Source: Bacillus sp. X1(2014) (GTDB lineage Bacteria > Bacillota > Bacilli > Bacillales_B > DSM-18226). Taken from it: a stretch of 64,000 nt of DNA. The notes under the pieces were generated by a model. That model saw nothing but the letters and a program-made list of their open reading frames with translations, was not told the DNA's origin and did not search any database. Below are positions 53,417 to 61,855 of this stretch, one piece after another. Every line of letters starts with the position of its first letter. Position 1 is the stretch's first letter. The stretch covers positions 62,001-126,000 of the forward strand of contig NZ_VEED01000004.1 of assembly GCF_007678255.1 (NCBI RefSeq). The letters are read 5' to 3'. The translations under genes and the position numbers were made by a program.

Positions 53417-54218
53417 TTAAATAGAAACCAACATTGAAATCAATCCTTGTTCATATTTATAGCTGTTAAAATGAAAAATTTGCACCTTAACCTTTAGATC
53501 TGTTAAGGAGTAATTATCTAAATAAAAGACTTTAGATTTTTTTAATTCGCTATATTGTTTCGGGTGTTTTCTATACAACTTTTCACCCACATTCAGTAAA
53601 TCTGTTTGATTTTTTACACCATTTTTATAAATGGAAGTAAACTTTCTTTTTATATCTTCTTGGAGAATATCCGTCCGTAAACACAGGAAATAAAAAACTC
53701 GGGTCCTTTAAAGTCGTGTTTGAAATGGCAATAAATATATCAAATAACACCACAAGCGGGAGTAAAAATCCGCTAGAAATTGCCATGCTTTTGACCCCAG
53801 CGAGCGTGATGATAAAACAGACAATAATTAAGATGCAATTAATCATAAAAACAGAAGCATCCGCGAGAAAATAAGCCTTTAACCAGGTCATTAAGTCTCT
53901 AAAAGTGACATAGGAGCTCGTGAATAGAAAGAGAATAACGGGAATTGAAAGTAAAGTAGAGAAAGTCCTGCCAAGTCGATTTCTAATCAAAGTAAAGAAA
54001 CCTTCATTCGGACTGTTTTTCGCAATATAATAAACCAGCCACAGAAAGAAAAGAGAAATTGGATATGCCACAATCACACTTAACCAGCTATCTCTTCCAG
54101 CAGCTGTAAGCAAGTTTGGGATAAGAATGACATGGTTAAGTAAGCCCGTAGAAAGGATCAAAAGCAATAATAATTGTCTTGGAAGGAGGATTTTCGTTAA
54201 GTTTTGCATTAAATTCAC
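53417..54218 (-). pseudogene. Deletion fusion of a gerAB-type permease and a gerAC-type lipoprotein
   Basis: The first 185 residues (GTG 54218) are the N-terminal half of a GerAB spore-germination permease with five helices, ending at FPVFTDGYSP; a full GerAB has about 365. The frame then stops at 53625. From 53671 the next frame gives DILQEDIKRKFTSIYKNGV, LLNVGEKLYRKHPKQYSELKK and LTDLKVKVQI down to 53417, which is the C-terminal end of a GerAC-type protein. A single deletion that removed the gerAB 3' half and gerAC 5' two thirds explains both. The truncated permease might be made but can hardly function. No gerAA gene lies nearby. Confidence 0.75.
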
Positions 54219-54312
54219 CGATTTTTCCCATTTTAGGTATTATTATCACCATGAATGAAAAATATATGTTTTCAAGTTTAATCAACACTTTCTCTTTTCG
54301 ACTATAAAAAAA

Positions 54313-54351
54313 AGTCATGCCAGCTACTCTTCTAGAATAGCTGGCATGACT
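54313..54351 (-). terminator. Terminator of serA
   Basis: A 16-bp stem with one mismatch (agtcatgccagctatt / gtagctggcatgact) followed by eight T on the minus strand. Confidence 0.92.
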
Positions 54352-54399
54352 CAAGTTTCCCTTTTATTCCTTTTTTATTAAAAATCGCGGAATGGATGT

Positions 54400-55599
54400 T
54401 TAAATGATTCGTGCTGTAACAATACCTTCAATTTGATTAATTTTTTCTTGCAAGCCAGGAATGACATCGCCATTTACTTTATTGTCAATGTCGATCATCG
54501 TATAGGCGTATTCTCCGCGGCTTCTATTGATCATGTCAGCAATGTTTAATTGATAGTTAGAGATAGCTAGTGTAAGCTGACCTACCATGTTTGGAACATT
54601 TTTGTGGAATACCGCCACACGACGCTTTCCTGTATAATCAAGGGATGCGTTCGGGAAATTTACTGAGTTTTTAATATTTCCTGTTTCTAAAAAGTCCTTT
54701 ACCTGACGGGCTGCCATAATCGCACAGTTTTCCTCAGATTCTTGAGTAGAAGCACCGAGATGCGGGATAGGAATCGCATTTTTCATTTTCAAGACAGTTT
54801 CATTCGGGAAATCTGTAATATACTTACCTACCTGACCGCTTTCTAGAGCCGCAGCCATATCTGTTTCATTCACAAGCTCTCCACGGGAGAAATTTAGGAT
54901 ATGAACGCCAGGCTTCATGATACTAAACGTTGCTTCGTTAAACATTTCTCTTGTGTCATCAGTTAAAGGCACATGAACTGTTATATAATCACAATTTGCA
55001 AACAGCTGTTCAATTGACATTGCACGCTGAACATTGCGGGACAAGTTCCAAGCTGTATCGACTGAGATGAACGGGTCAAAGCCAATGACATCCATGTCTA
55101 AATCAAGAGCATCATTTGCTACAAGCGCACCGATAGCACCTAAACCGATAACACCTAGTGTTTTTCCTTTAATTTCTTTACCAACGAATTGTTTCTTACC
55201 TGCTTCGACAAGTTTCGGAACTTGTTCCCCTTCGCCTGCTAAGTTCTTAGTCCATGCGATACCGTCAAAAAGGTTACGAGATGAAGCCATTAATGTGGTA
55301 AGAACCATTTCTTTTACAGCGTTGGCATTTGCACCAGGAGTATTAAACACAACAATCCCTTGCTCCGTACATTTAGCGACTGGAATATTATTGACACCCG
55401 CTCCAGCACGTGCAATTGCCTTTAAATTTTTCCCTAATTCAAGAGAATGCATATTAAAACTACGAACTACAATGGCATCGGGATTTTCACTTTCATTATC
55501 GATCGTGAAGTTATCTTGATTAAATACCTTTAGCCCGCTTTCTGCAATGTTATTTAACGTTTTGATTGTTTGCTTTTTGTCTAGGATTGTTGTGCTCAT
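54400..55599 (-). CDS. serA: D-3-phosphoglycerate dehydrogenase
   Basis: A 399-aa enzyme with the short SerA layout: NAD-binding GVIGLGAIGALVA, catalytic residues in NFSRGELVNE (Arg), the following Glu, and HLGASTQESEENC (His). A C-terminal ACT domain (KRRVAVFHKNVPNMVGQLTLAISNYQLNIADM onward) allows serine feedback. It catalyses the first step of serine synthesis and so feeds one-carbon units into folate. Upstream lies a ZTP-type riboswitch, linking expression to purine/folate shortage. ATG 55599 follows GAGGAG. Confidence 0.95.
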   Translation of the reverse strand: MSTTILDKKQTIKTLNNIAESGLKVFNQDNFTIDNESENPDAIVVRSFNMHSLELGKNLKAIARAGAGVNNIPVAKCTEQGIVVFNTPGANANAVKEMVLTTLMASSRNLFDGIAWTKNLAGEGEQVPKLVEAGKKQFVGKEIKGKTLGVIGLGAIGALVANDALDLDMDVIGFDPFISVDTAWNLSRNVQRAMSIEQLFANCDYITVHVPLTDDTREMFNEATFSIMKPGVHILNFSRGELVNETDMAAALESGQVGKYITDFPNETVLKMKNAIPIPHLGASTQESEENCAIMAARQVKDFLETGNIKNSVNFPNASLDYTGKRRVAVFHKNVPNMVGQLTLAISNYQLNIADMINRSRGEYAYTMIDIDNKVNGDVIPGLQEKINQIEGIVTARII

Positions 55600-55726
55600 T
55601 TTGTTTTCTCCTCTACTTTTCTGTTATAGTTTTCAAGCTCTCTTTTTCTATGAGAATTAATTTCTATTAGAACGAAGAAATTTAACAGTCTTTCTAGCCG
55701 GTTCTATCCCCCCTTAATATACAGAA

Positions 55727-55824
55727 AGAGGCAAGGATTTGTTTCCTTACCTCTGCCCAGGCGAACGGCTACGACTTATATGTGCTCCCTCACGGTAATC
55801 CGTGTTTCGCCAGTTACACATCGT
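55727..55824 (-). promoter_or_regulatory. ZTP (pfl) riboswitch with terminator, upstream of serA
   Basis: The minus strand at 55824-55754 shows the ZTP aptamer: GTAACTGGCG, a CACGG/CCGTG hairpin, GGGAGCACAT whose GCACAT pairs with ATGTGT at the 5' side, and finally GCCGTTCGCCTGGGCA, the conserved 3' block. The next segment, 55754-55727, forms agaggtaagga/tccttgcctct with TTCTG after it and overlaps the 3' edge of the aptamer, so ligand binding would prevent the terminator. ZTP signals 10-formyl-THF shortage. Gene targets of this RNA are usually one-carbon and purine genes. Confidence 0.88.
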
Positions 55825-55931
55825 CTTTTTTATTTCTCTAAAAATAACAAATTTTCTAAGAATATTCAAGCATTTTGAAGTTTTTAAAATTTATTTTTTT
55901 TATAAAAACGAATTGACTTACTGCTTGTGTT

Positions 55932-56969
55932 TTAAGATTCTCGGATAAATAGCGCCATAAAATCCTCAAGAAAGGCATCTACCTCTTCTTCTTTTGTTGC
56001 CCAGGATGTCACAAGGCGAATAGCCGAATGATCTCCATCTACCTTTTCCCAGATATGAAACGCATAGTTTTTCTCTAATTCTGCAATCACCGTATTAGGT
56101 AAAATGGGAAAGATTTGATTCGATGGAGAATGGGTTAGAAACGGAATATTCGCTTTGCAGATTCCTTCTCTAAGCGTTGCTGCCATTTGATTCGCATGCG
56201 TGGCTAATTCAAAGAACAAATCGTCTCGGAACAGTTCAAGAAATTGAATGCCCAATAGTCTCCCTTTTGCAAGCAGCGCTCCTTTTTGCTTCATATGGTA
56301 ACGAAAATCTTCCTTCAATACATCACGGCAAATGATTAACGCCTCACCAAGAAGTGCCCCATTCTTTGTTCCTCCAATATAGAATGCATCTACAAGTCTA
56401 GGAAGGTCACTTAACTTCAAATCATTTTCTTCTGCACAGAGTGCTGAGCCTAACCTTGCCCCATCCATATACAAAATAAGATGGTTCTTTTTGCAAAAAT
56501 CACTTAACTGCTCCAGTTCATTTCGGCTATAGATGGAGCCTATTTCAGTGGAATTAGATATGTATACTAACTTCGGCTTGACCATATGCTCATCAGGATG
56601 ACTATCGAGTACCGCTTGTACAAGTAATGGAGTTAATTTCCCATTTTCCGCTTCTATCGAGATAACTTTATGACCAGTTGCTTCAATGGCCCCTGTTTCA
56701 TGTCCCAGGATGTGACCAGTACTTGCTGCCATGGCCGCTTCATGTGGTCTTAAGAACGCAGAAATTGCGATTAAATTTGTTTGTGTGCCGCCAGATAAGA
56801 GATGAACATCTACCTCTGCCCCTCCCATTTGCTCCTTAAGAAGGTCAACCGCTTTTCGAGAAAATTGATCTTCTCCATAGCCATCATCCTGGATCAGGTT
56901 GGATTCTATTAAAGCATTCAAAATTCTAGGATGTGCGCCTTCGCTGTAATCATTTTTAAAGCTATACAT
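55932..56969 (-). CDS. Low-specificity L-threonine aldolase
   Basis: A 345-aa fold-type I PLP enzyme with K202 (YIGGTKNGALLGE) as the Schiff-base lysine, D169 (LYMDGARLGSA) and the conserved HLLSGGTQTNLIAI and HETGAIEATGHK segments. It cleaves threonine to glycine and acetaldehyde, giving glycine for one-carbon metabolism. It lies upstream of the serA leader and is probably separately transcribed because the riboswitch intervenes. I start at ATG 56969 (GGGGG upstream); a longer frame to 57023 lacks a ribosome binding site. Confidence 0.9.
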   Translation of the reverse strand: MYSFKNDYSEGAHPRILNALIESNLIQDDGYGEDQFSRKAVDLLKEQMGGAEVDVHLLSGGTQTNLIAISAFLRPHEAAMAASTGHILGHETGAIEATGHKVISIEAENGKLTPLLVQAVLDSHPDEHMVKPKLVYISNSTEIGSIYSRNELEQLSDFCKKNHLILYMDGARLGSALCAEENDLKLSDLPRLVDAFYIGGTKNGALLGEALIICRDVLKEDFRYHMKQKGALLAKGRLLGIQFLELFRDDLFFELATHANQMAATLREGICKANIPFLTHSPSNQIFPILPNTVIAELEKNYAFHIWEKVDGDHSAIRLVTSWATKEEEVDAFLEDFMALFIRES

Positions 56970-57138
56970 GATCGTGCCCCCGTTATAATGATTGAATATT
57001 TCTTTTCCTTTCCATCGTATCATAATATGAAGTAAGCTAAAACAATAGGGAAATTGGCGTCAATTTTTATAAAGCTATCCTGTATTTGATGAAACTCTTT
57101 AATAGAAAGATACGTATACGATAATTGAGGTGAAATAT

Positions 57139-57654
57139 ATGTACATACAAATAGAGGAACCTACAGAAAAAATTTCTGATGATGCGGTGAAAATGTGGAG
57201 GATATCAAATTCTGTTGGGCACGGGATTGCCTTGCTTTTTATTGCTGTTTTGATTGTTTGCACAGAAACATTGGACTGGTATGGGTGGATTGGTATTGTC
57301 CTTTATATACTTGGGGGAATCGGGGTTTTATCTGCTATTTACTTCATCATGATTGAACCCGTCTATTTACAACGAACATGGCGTTATAAAATTGATCCCC
57401 AATTTGTTCAATTGAAACATGGGAAATGGCAAATTCAACACACGTTAATCCCAATGGAAAAAGTCGAATACGTCCGTACCGAACAAGGACCGATCATGCG
57501 GCGTTACCAACTGTACAAAATAGAAATTGGTACCACTACTTCCAGTCATGTCATTCCTGCCATTGCAACAGACGAAGCAAAAAAACTAAAAGCAGAAATT
57601 GCAGTGTATGCAAAAATCAATGATTCAGATATTGTCGAAGGAGAAAGAGCATGA
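57139..57654 (+). CDS. Bacterial PH domain membrane protein (YdbS-like)
   Basis: A 171-aa protein with two N-terminal helices (HGIALLFIAVLIVC, WIGIVLYILGGIGVL) followed by one bPH2 domain (WRYKIDPQFVQLKHGKWQIQHTLIPMEKVEYVRTEQGP, about residues 85-122). In B. subtilis ydbS and ydbT form a pair that protects against an amylocyclicin-type bacteriocin. The next gene overlaps it by four bases (ATGA), confirming the pair. ATG 57139 is chosen for GAGGTG 6 bases upstream. Confidence 0.85.
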   Translation: MYIQIEEPTEKISDDAVKMWRISNSVGHGIALLFIAVLIVCTETLDWYGWIGIVLYILGGIGVLSAIYFIMIEPVYLQRTWRYKIDPQFVQLKHGKWQIQHTLIPMEKVEYVRTEQGPIMRRYQLYKIEIGTTTSSHVIPAIATDEAKKLKAEIAVYAKINDSDIVEGERA

Positions 57655-59090
57655 TCCAAGCAACTAAAAGACATCACCCAGCAATAATTGTTGTCGAGAT
57701 AGTCAAATTAATCAAAAATTCGATTTGGTTCTTTCTCTTTTTATTTGTTCTTAAAAGCTCTTCCACAGCGAACTGGGTGATCTGGGGCCGTTATCTCTTT
57801 TTACTTGCTACATTATGGGGAGTAATTTCGATCTTCTTAAGATGGTTCTTTCATCGTTATGAGATTGGTAGAGATTCCATTGTTCTTTATGAAGGTGTTT
57901 TTGTTAAAAAACAACGGACGTTTGCGTTAGAGCGAGTACATAATCATACATCGAGCACCACTTTTGTGCATCAATGGTTTGGTCTTACTTCACTCACTCT
58001 AGATACTGGGACAAGTGGAGAAAATGCCTCTGCTGAGTTTCCCGTGATTACAAACGAAGAAAAAGAACGAATTATTATTCTTTTGCAGCAAAAACAGGAT
58101 TCTACAGAGGCAAGTGAGGAGGGAATACTCGTTCCTTCCGAGGAACGAAAGATACACTTCCGATCAACCAAGAAAGATCTTATCAAAGCGTCTTTCACTT
58201 CTCTTAGTTTCCTGGCGATTTTTCCTTTGTTAGGTGCAATATATACCAATCTCGCAGATTACTTTCAAATTGAAGAGACCGCTGAAAGTGCCCTTGATTA
58301 CTTACTGATTCATTGGTGGATGATAATTGTTCTCTTCGTCTTAGCACTTGGATTATCAGTCGGAATCGGCTTTATGAAAACTACATGGAAATATGGAAAT
58401 TATGTCATTAGTGATGATTCTGAACGAATTTATATCGAAAAAGGTGTTGGCAATAATATCAGCTTTTCCATCCCGAAACATAGAGTACAAGCAATTATCG
58501 TTGAACAAACCATCCTTAAGCGAATGCTCGGACTCGCTTCTATAAAACTTATTAGTGCGGGGGGCTTCGAAGAAGAAAACCAGGAAACCAGTTCTTTATA
58601 TCCCTTCATGCCTAAGCAGGAAGCCTACCGGGTTTTACACTCGATTCTGCCTGATTACCGGATCGAAGAACAGATGGAACGATTTCCAATGAAGGTCCTT
58701 TGGCTTAAGCTCCTCCATCCCTATTATTTAACTATTCTAGCGGTCATTGGGCTGTGGATCTTTAAACCGGGTTGGCTATGGCTTGCTGCGATTGTCTTTG
58801 TCATTTCCGTTTTTCTTCGGATCCTAGACTACTGGTTTACCAGTTATCTGCGTGAAGGAAATACCGTCCAAATCAGAAAAGGCGGCTTAACAAATGAAAC
58901 CTTTGTCACCCATCGTGAACGGATCCAACAGATTACAGTAAAACATAATTGGCTGCAGCGTCGCTTTGGTGTAGCAACCCTACTTTTTACTAATAAGGCT
59001 AAACCCACACATGATACTAAAATATATGGAGTATCGAAAAAAGAAGCCGAGACTTTCTATGCCTGGTACCATAAAAAATCCATTTTATAG
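57651..59090 (+). CDS. Bacterial PH domain membrane protein with repeated domains (YdbT-like)
   Basis: A 479-aa protein with three repeats of two helices plus a bPH2 domain: RYEIGRDSIVLYEGVFVKKQRTFALERVHN (about 72-101), NYVISDDSERIYIEKGVGNNISFSIPKHRVQAI (about 247-279) and YLREGNTVQIRKGGLTNETFVTHRERIQQITV (about 400-431). The repeat structure matches YdbT. It overlaps the YdbS-like gene and is translationally coupled. Function is likely envelope or bacteriocin tolerance. Confidence 0.85.
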   Translation: MIQATKRHHPAIIVVEIVKLIKNSIWFFLFLFVLKSSSTANWVIWGRYLFLLATLWGVISIFLRWFFHRYEIGRDSIVLYEGVFVKKQRTFALERVHNHTSSTTFVHQWFGLTSLTLDTGTSGENASAEFPVITNEEKERIIILLQQKQDSTEASEEGILVPSEERKIHFRSTKKDLIKASFTSLSFLAIFPLLGAIYTNLADYFQIEETAESALDYLLIHWWMIIVLFVLALGLSVGIGFMKTTWKYGNYVISDDSERIYIEKGVGNNISFSIPKHRVQAIIVEQTILKRMLGLASIKLISAGGFEEENQETSSLYPFMPKQEAYRVLHSILPDYRIEEQMERFPMKVLWLKLLHPYYLTILAVIGLWIFKPGWLWLAAIVFVISVFLRILDYWFTSYLREGNTVQIRKGGLTNETFVTHRERIQQITVKHNWLQRRFGVATLLFTNKAKPTHDTKIYGVSKKEAETFYAWYHKKSIL

Positions 59091-59148
59091 AGTTCGTTTT
59101 GAGAAAATGGGATGACAGGTAGATTAGCATTGTTTATGGCTATAAAAA

Positions 59149-59186
59149 AGCGAAACTCGCTGTTTTATTTGCGAGTTTCACTTTTT
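59149..59186 (+). terminator. Terminator of the PH-domain operon
   Basis: agcgaaactcgc/gcgagtttcact stem followed by TTTTT. Confidence 0.85.
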
Positions 59187-59200
59187 GGTTATTTTTAATC

Positions 59201-59325
59201 CTGATGATGACCCTTTCCTGTTGCTCTCGGTCATGTTTTGGTCTTCATCAGCTTGATGATGACCTTTTCCTGTTACTCTCGGTAATGTTTTGGTTTTTAA
59301 CAGCTTAATGATTACCCTAACCCCT
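59201..59325. repeat. 52-bp tandem repeat, about 2.4 copies
   Basis: Copies start at 59203, 59255 and 59307 (partial). The unit contains gatgatgacc, ttcctgtt.ctctcggt.atg and ttttggt. The first two copies differ at only a few positions. 52 is not a multiple of three, so the array cannot be an in-frame protein repeat. On the minus strand one frame reads GKGHHQ in each copy, which could be the remnant of a small coding sequence. Confidence 0.75.
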
Positions 59326-59333
59326 TTAGTTTT

Positions 59334-60149
59334 CTAATCTTTGAATGGACCTTGGTTTTCAAAATATTGATCAATTATTTCTAACACACCACTATCATTA
59401 TTAGAGGGTGCTAAATATTTTGCAATCGTTTTTACTTCCTCGCTTCCATTTTCCATCGCAAACCCAAACTTTACATGCTTTAGCATTTCAATATCATTAC
59501 CTCCATCACCAAATGCCATCGTTTCGTCGTCTTTAACATTCCATCTTTGTTGTAACAATTGGATACCAGAGGATTTATGATAATCAGGAACAATCAAATC
59601 TATACTCCCATGCCCACTAGAGACAGGCGTTACTATTTCTCCTATTCTATTATGAAGCAAATCTCTTAATTGTATAGTTTCATCCTCAGGACAGGATAAT
59701 GCGAATTTTAAAATTTGGTCATTAACAACATCGAAACTGGTTACCTTCTTTAATCGGTGATAATACTTATTCATCGTTTCAAAAAACTGATCCGATACAC
59801 TCTCAAGTACATAGGCACTTTCTTTTCCACATAACACAATAGAAAATTTATTATGTGTTTCCAACTCTTCAAGAATAAGTTTTACATCCTTCTTAGGAAT
59901 ATCAACAGAAAACACTTCCTGTCCTTGATCCACAATAAATGCACCATTTTCAGAAACATAACTGATTTCTTCTTGCATTTCACCAAAGAATGATTTCAAT
60001 TGATAATATTGATTTCCACTAGCAACAACAAAATGAATTCCCAGCTCTTTCATTTTTACATATTGTTTAGTAAATCTCTCAACATCATACTTCATTTGTC
60101 CATTAAGGAAAGTTCCATCCATATCTACAGCTATAAGCTTTATTGTCAT
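59334..60149 (-). CDS. Cof-type HAD family phosphatase
   Basis: A 271-aa HAD enzyme of the Cof (subclass IIB) group: nucleophile motif D8-M-D-G-T-F-L, motif II ASGNQYYQ, a cap domain in the middle (about 85-195), then the conserved Lys region and GDGGNDIEMLKH for magnesium. It dephosphorylates small phosphometabolites such as sugar phosphates, FMN or PLP; specificity is unknown. ATG 60149 follows AGGAGG. Confidence 0.92.
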   Translation of the reverse strand: MTIKLIAVDMDGTFLNGQMKYDVERFTKQYVKMKELGIHFVVASGNQYYQLKSFFGEMQEEISYVSENGAFIVDQGQEVFSVDIPKKDVKLILEELETHNKFSIVLCGKESAYVLESVSDQFFETMNKYYHRLKKVTSFDVVNDQILKFALSCPEDETIQLRDLLHNRIGEIVTPVSSGHGSIDLIVPDYHKSSGIQLLQQRWNVKDDETMAFGDGGNDIEMLKHVKFGFAMENGSEEVKTIAKYLAPSNNDSGVLEIIDQYFENQGPFKD

Positions 60150-60262
60150 ACCGGTTCCTCCTAACCGAATTGCCCATTCATTGCAAAGTTAACATTTGAA
60201 TGATTGTTTTCATAACCGCATCTTCTTCATAGGATGTAAATTACGCATAAATAAATTATAGC

Positions 60263-60294
60263 ATAAAAAAAGGAAGTAGCAATTAGCTACTCCC
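60263..60294 (-). terminator. Terminator after the 39-aa gene
   Basis: ggagtagc/gctacttcc stem followed by TTTTTTT on the minus strand, 8 bases after the stop. Confidence 0.8.
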
Positions 60295-60301
60295 CTTTAT
60301 A

Positions 60302-60421
60302 TCACTTCTTTTTATATGCCCCAACAGTTAGAAGGTATTTAGCACATTCTAACCCTCCTAATTCTTTACTCACTGTAACTTTAACTTTAATTGGTTGTTT
60401 TTTAGTTGTCGTTTTCCCCAT
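60302..60421 (-). CDS. Small basic protein, 39 aa
   Basis: ATG 60421 follows GAGGTG at about 9 bases. The peptide starts MGKTTTKKQPIKVKVTVSKE and ends LLTVGAYKKK. It is strongly basic with one cysteine and has no signal or membrane helix. A good terminator follows, so it is a complete small gene. Family not recognised. It lies at the left edge of the accessory block. Confidence 0.6.
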   Translation of the reverse strand: MGKTTTKKQPIKVKVTVSKELGGLECAKYLLTVGAYKKK

Positions 60422-60517
60422 GTTGTAAGCACCTCATTTAATGTAGTCACTTAGGTACTTGCAAATATGAGGTAAACTAGGACATTTATTTTTTATATTT
60501 TTTCTATGTTTTTGTAT

Positions 60518-60670
60518 GGAAGGTAATACCACCTGTCAAAGGGGTATCCTTCCTGCCCTTAAAGGTGAGGACAGGTAAGAGACAGTTTCATACTGTTACT
60601 GATCTGTTACGGACTTATTAAAGGTAGTACTCCTTTTTAGAGGATGGCTAAACGCTGTCCTCTTTTTATT
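60518..60670 (+). ncRNA. Structured leader RNA with possible pseudoknot and terminator, upstream of the XRE module
   Basis: A stem ggaaggtaatacc/ggggtatccttcc (60518-60530 with 60541-60553, two-base bulge) has the loop acctgtcaaa. The loop bases acctgtc (60531-60537) are perfectly complementary to gacaggt (60570-60576), which would form an H-type pseudoknot. A second hairpin acagt/actgt follows (60582-60596). The array ends in agagga...tcctct with TTTTTATTT (about 60641-60668), a terminator 35 bases before the XRE start. I recognise no known riboswitch class in it. Confidence 0.5.
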
Positions 60671-60705
60671 TACCCGTGAGTTCTCATAATGGGAGGTGAG
60701 ATTAT

Positions 60706-60966
60706 ATGACTGGTCAGAAAATTACTTGGGATATGTTGCGTTACATTCGCTTATGTAGAAATTTATCGCAGGAACAATTTGGTCAGGTGTGCAAGATTGA
60801 TAGAAGTGTATTAGCAAAGATTGAACGGAATGAACTGATCTTAAGCCCACTATACAAGGTTAGGATTAAGGACGGCATCCAAACTTTAAATATTACTGAA
60901 CAGGAAATAGAGGCAGTTACGGTACTATTACAACTTAAAAACAACAATGGAGGACTAAACAAATGA
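60706..60966 (+). CDS. XRE-family helix-turn-helix protein
   Basis: An 86-aa protein with a Cro/C1-type helix-turn-helix (LRYIRLCRNLSQEQFGQVCKIDRSVLAKIERNEL across about 11-45) and a short C-terminal helix. Such proteins regulate phage-like and integrative elements. It starts an operon in which each gene overlaps or closely follows the previous; its stop overlaps the next ATG (ATGA). ATG 60706 follows GGGAGGTG. A structured leader and terminator precede it. Confidence 0.85.
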   Translation: MTGQKITWDMLRYIRLCRNLSQEQFGQVCKIDRSVLAKIERNELILSPLYKVRIKDGIQTLNITEQEIEAVTVLLQLKNNNGGLNK

Positions 60967-61631
60967 ATATAACGATTAATCGAACACAGATTGACAAACT
61001 CGTAAAGGAAATGGACTTGCTACCAACAACTAAAGAGGCAATCGCTGGTTATAATGCTGAGAAAGACAAACTGGAACAAAGAGAACTTCAACTAAGACAG
61101 AAGTTAAATGACTTACAGCAGAAACTCGTTGCTAACCTGATTGATAGAGACAATACCGAGGATTTAGGGGAATTATTATACCTGAACAAACAAGCCATTG
61201 ACCTAACAGGTGAATCTCAAGTTATCCACTTGATGTTAGAACAAGTGGACGAGGAAAAGCTGAAACTGAAGTTCAAATATGCACCCATTCTACAAGAGAC
61301 ACTAAAGAAAGAACTTGAAGCCTTTGCAGATATATACAACATCACTTCAATTGTGGCTGACATTCGTTATCAGATGTTATCCATGTTCTTTGATCTAGGT
61401 CAATCCAGTGAAAGACAGTTCAACGAAATCGCACCTATTATGGCTGAGATTATTGAAGATGAAGCTATTAAAAAGGCTTTCCCTCGTATTGGATATAGTT
61501 TTCATATCGACAATTTCACTCCCATCTATAACGAGGAGTTTCCAAACGTGATTAATAAGAATGATATCCATTCTGCTTTACGTGGAAACATTAATTATCC
61601 TAATCCCGAGGGTAAAGACAATGAAAAATAA
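60963..61631 (+). CDS. Uncharacterised coiled-coil protein
   Basis: A 222-aa cytoplasmic protein with a long heptad region in the N-terminal third (YNAEKDKLEQRELQLRQKLNDLQQKLVANLIDR, about 29-62) and a helical C-terminal half (ILQETLKKELEAFADIYNITSI, MAEIIEDEAIKKAFPRIGY). No enzyme motif was seen. It is translationally coupled to the XRE gene and to the 58-aa gene after it. It could be a structural or replication-associated protein of an integrative element; no family is recognised. Confidence 0.65.
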   Translation: MNITINRTQIDKLVKEMDLLPTTKEAIAGYNAEKDKLEQRELQLRQKLNDLQQKLVANLIDRDNTEDLGELLYLNKQAIDLTGESQVIHLMLEQVDEEKLKLKFKYAPILQETLKKELEAFADIYNITSIVADIRYQMLSMFFDLGQSSERQFNEIAPIMAEIIEDEAIKKAFPRIGYSFHIDNFTPIYNEEFPNVINKNDIHSALRGNINYPNPEGKDNEK

Positions 61632-61797
61632 CCCGTTAGAACAGATTAAAGAAGGGCTTAATACACCAAAAGATAAGGTGCAGCTAAACATGATTGACCT
61701 AAATGAAGTAGCTAAAGCAGTGAAGCACTTGAACGTAAAGCCATTCTTCACACCAACCCACATAGAAGTTTTTCGCAACAACAATGACACTGAATAA
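61621..61797 (+). CDS. Small protein, 58 aa
   Basis: ATG 61621 overlaps the end of the coiled-coil gene by 11 bases and follows GAGGG. The 58-residue product (MKNNPLEQIKEGLNTPKDK at the start, VKHLNVKPFFTPTHIEVF near the end) is soluble and mixed-charge. No domain is recognised. A terminator-like hairpin follows immediately, closing the first transcription block of the module. Confidence 0.6.
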   Translation: MKNNPLEQIKEGLNTPKDKVQLNMIDLNEVAKAVKHLNVKPFFTPTHIEVFRNNNDTE

Positions 61798-61801
61798 CAA
61801 C

Positions 61802-61832
61802 CTTAAGCCCTGCCGTTGGTGGGGCTTTTTAG
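61802..61832 (+). terminator. Terminator after the 58-aa gene
   Basis: aagccc/gggctt stem with a 13-nt loop and TTTTTAG tail. Confidence 0.8.
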
Positions 61833-61855
61833 TTTAGAATTAGGGAGGAATAACA

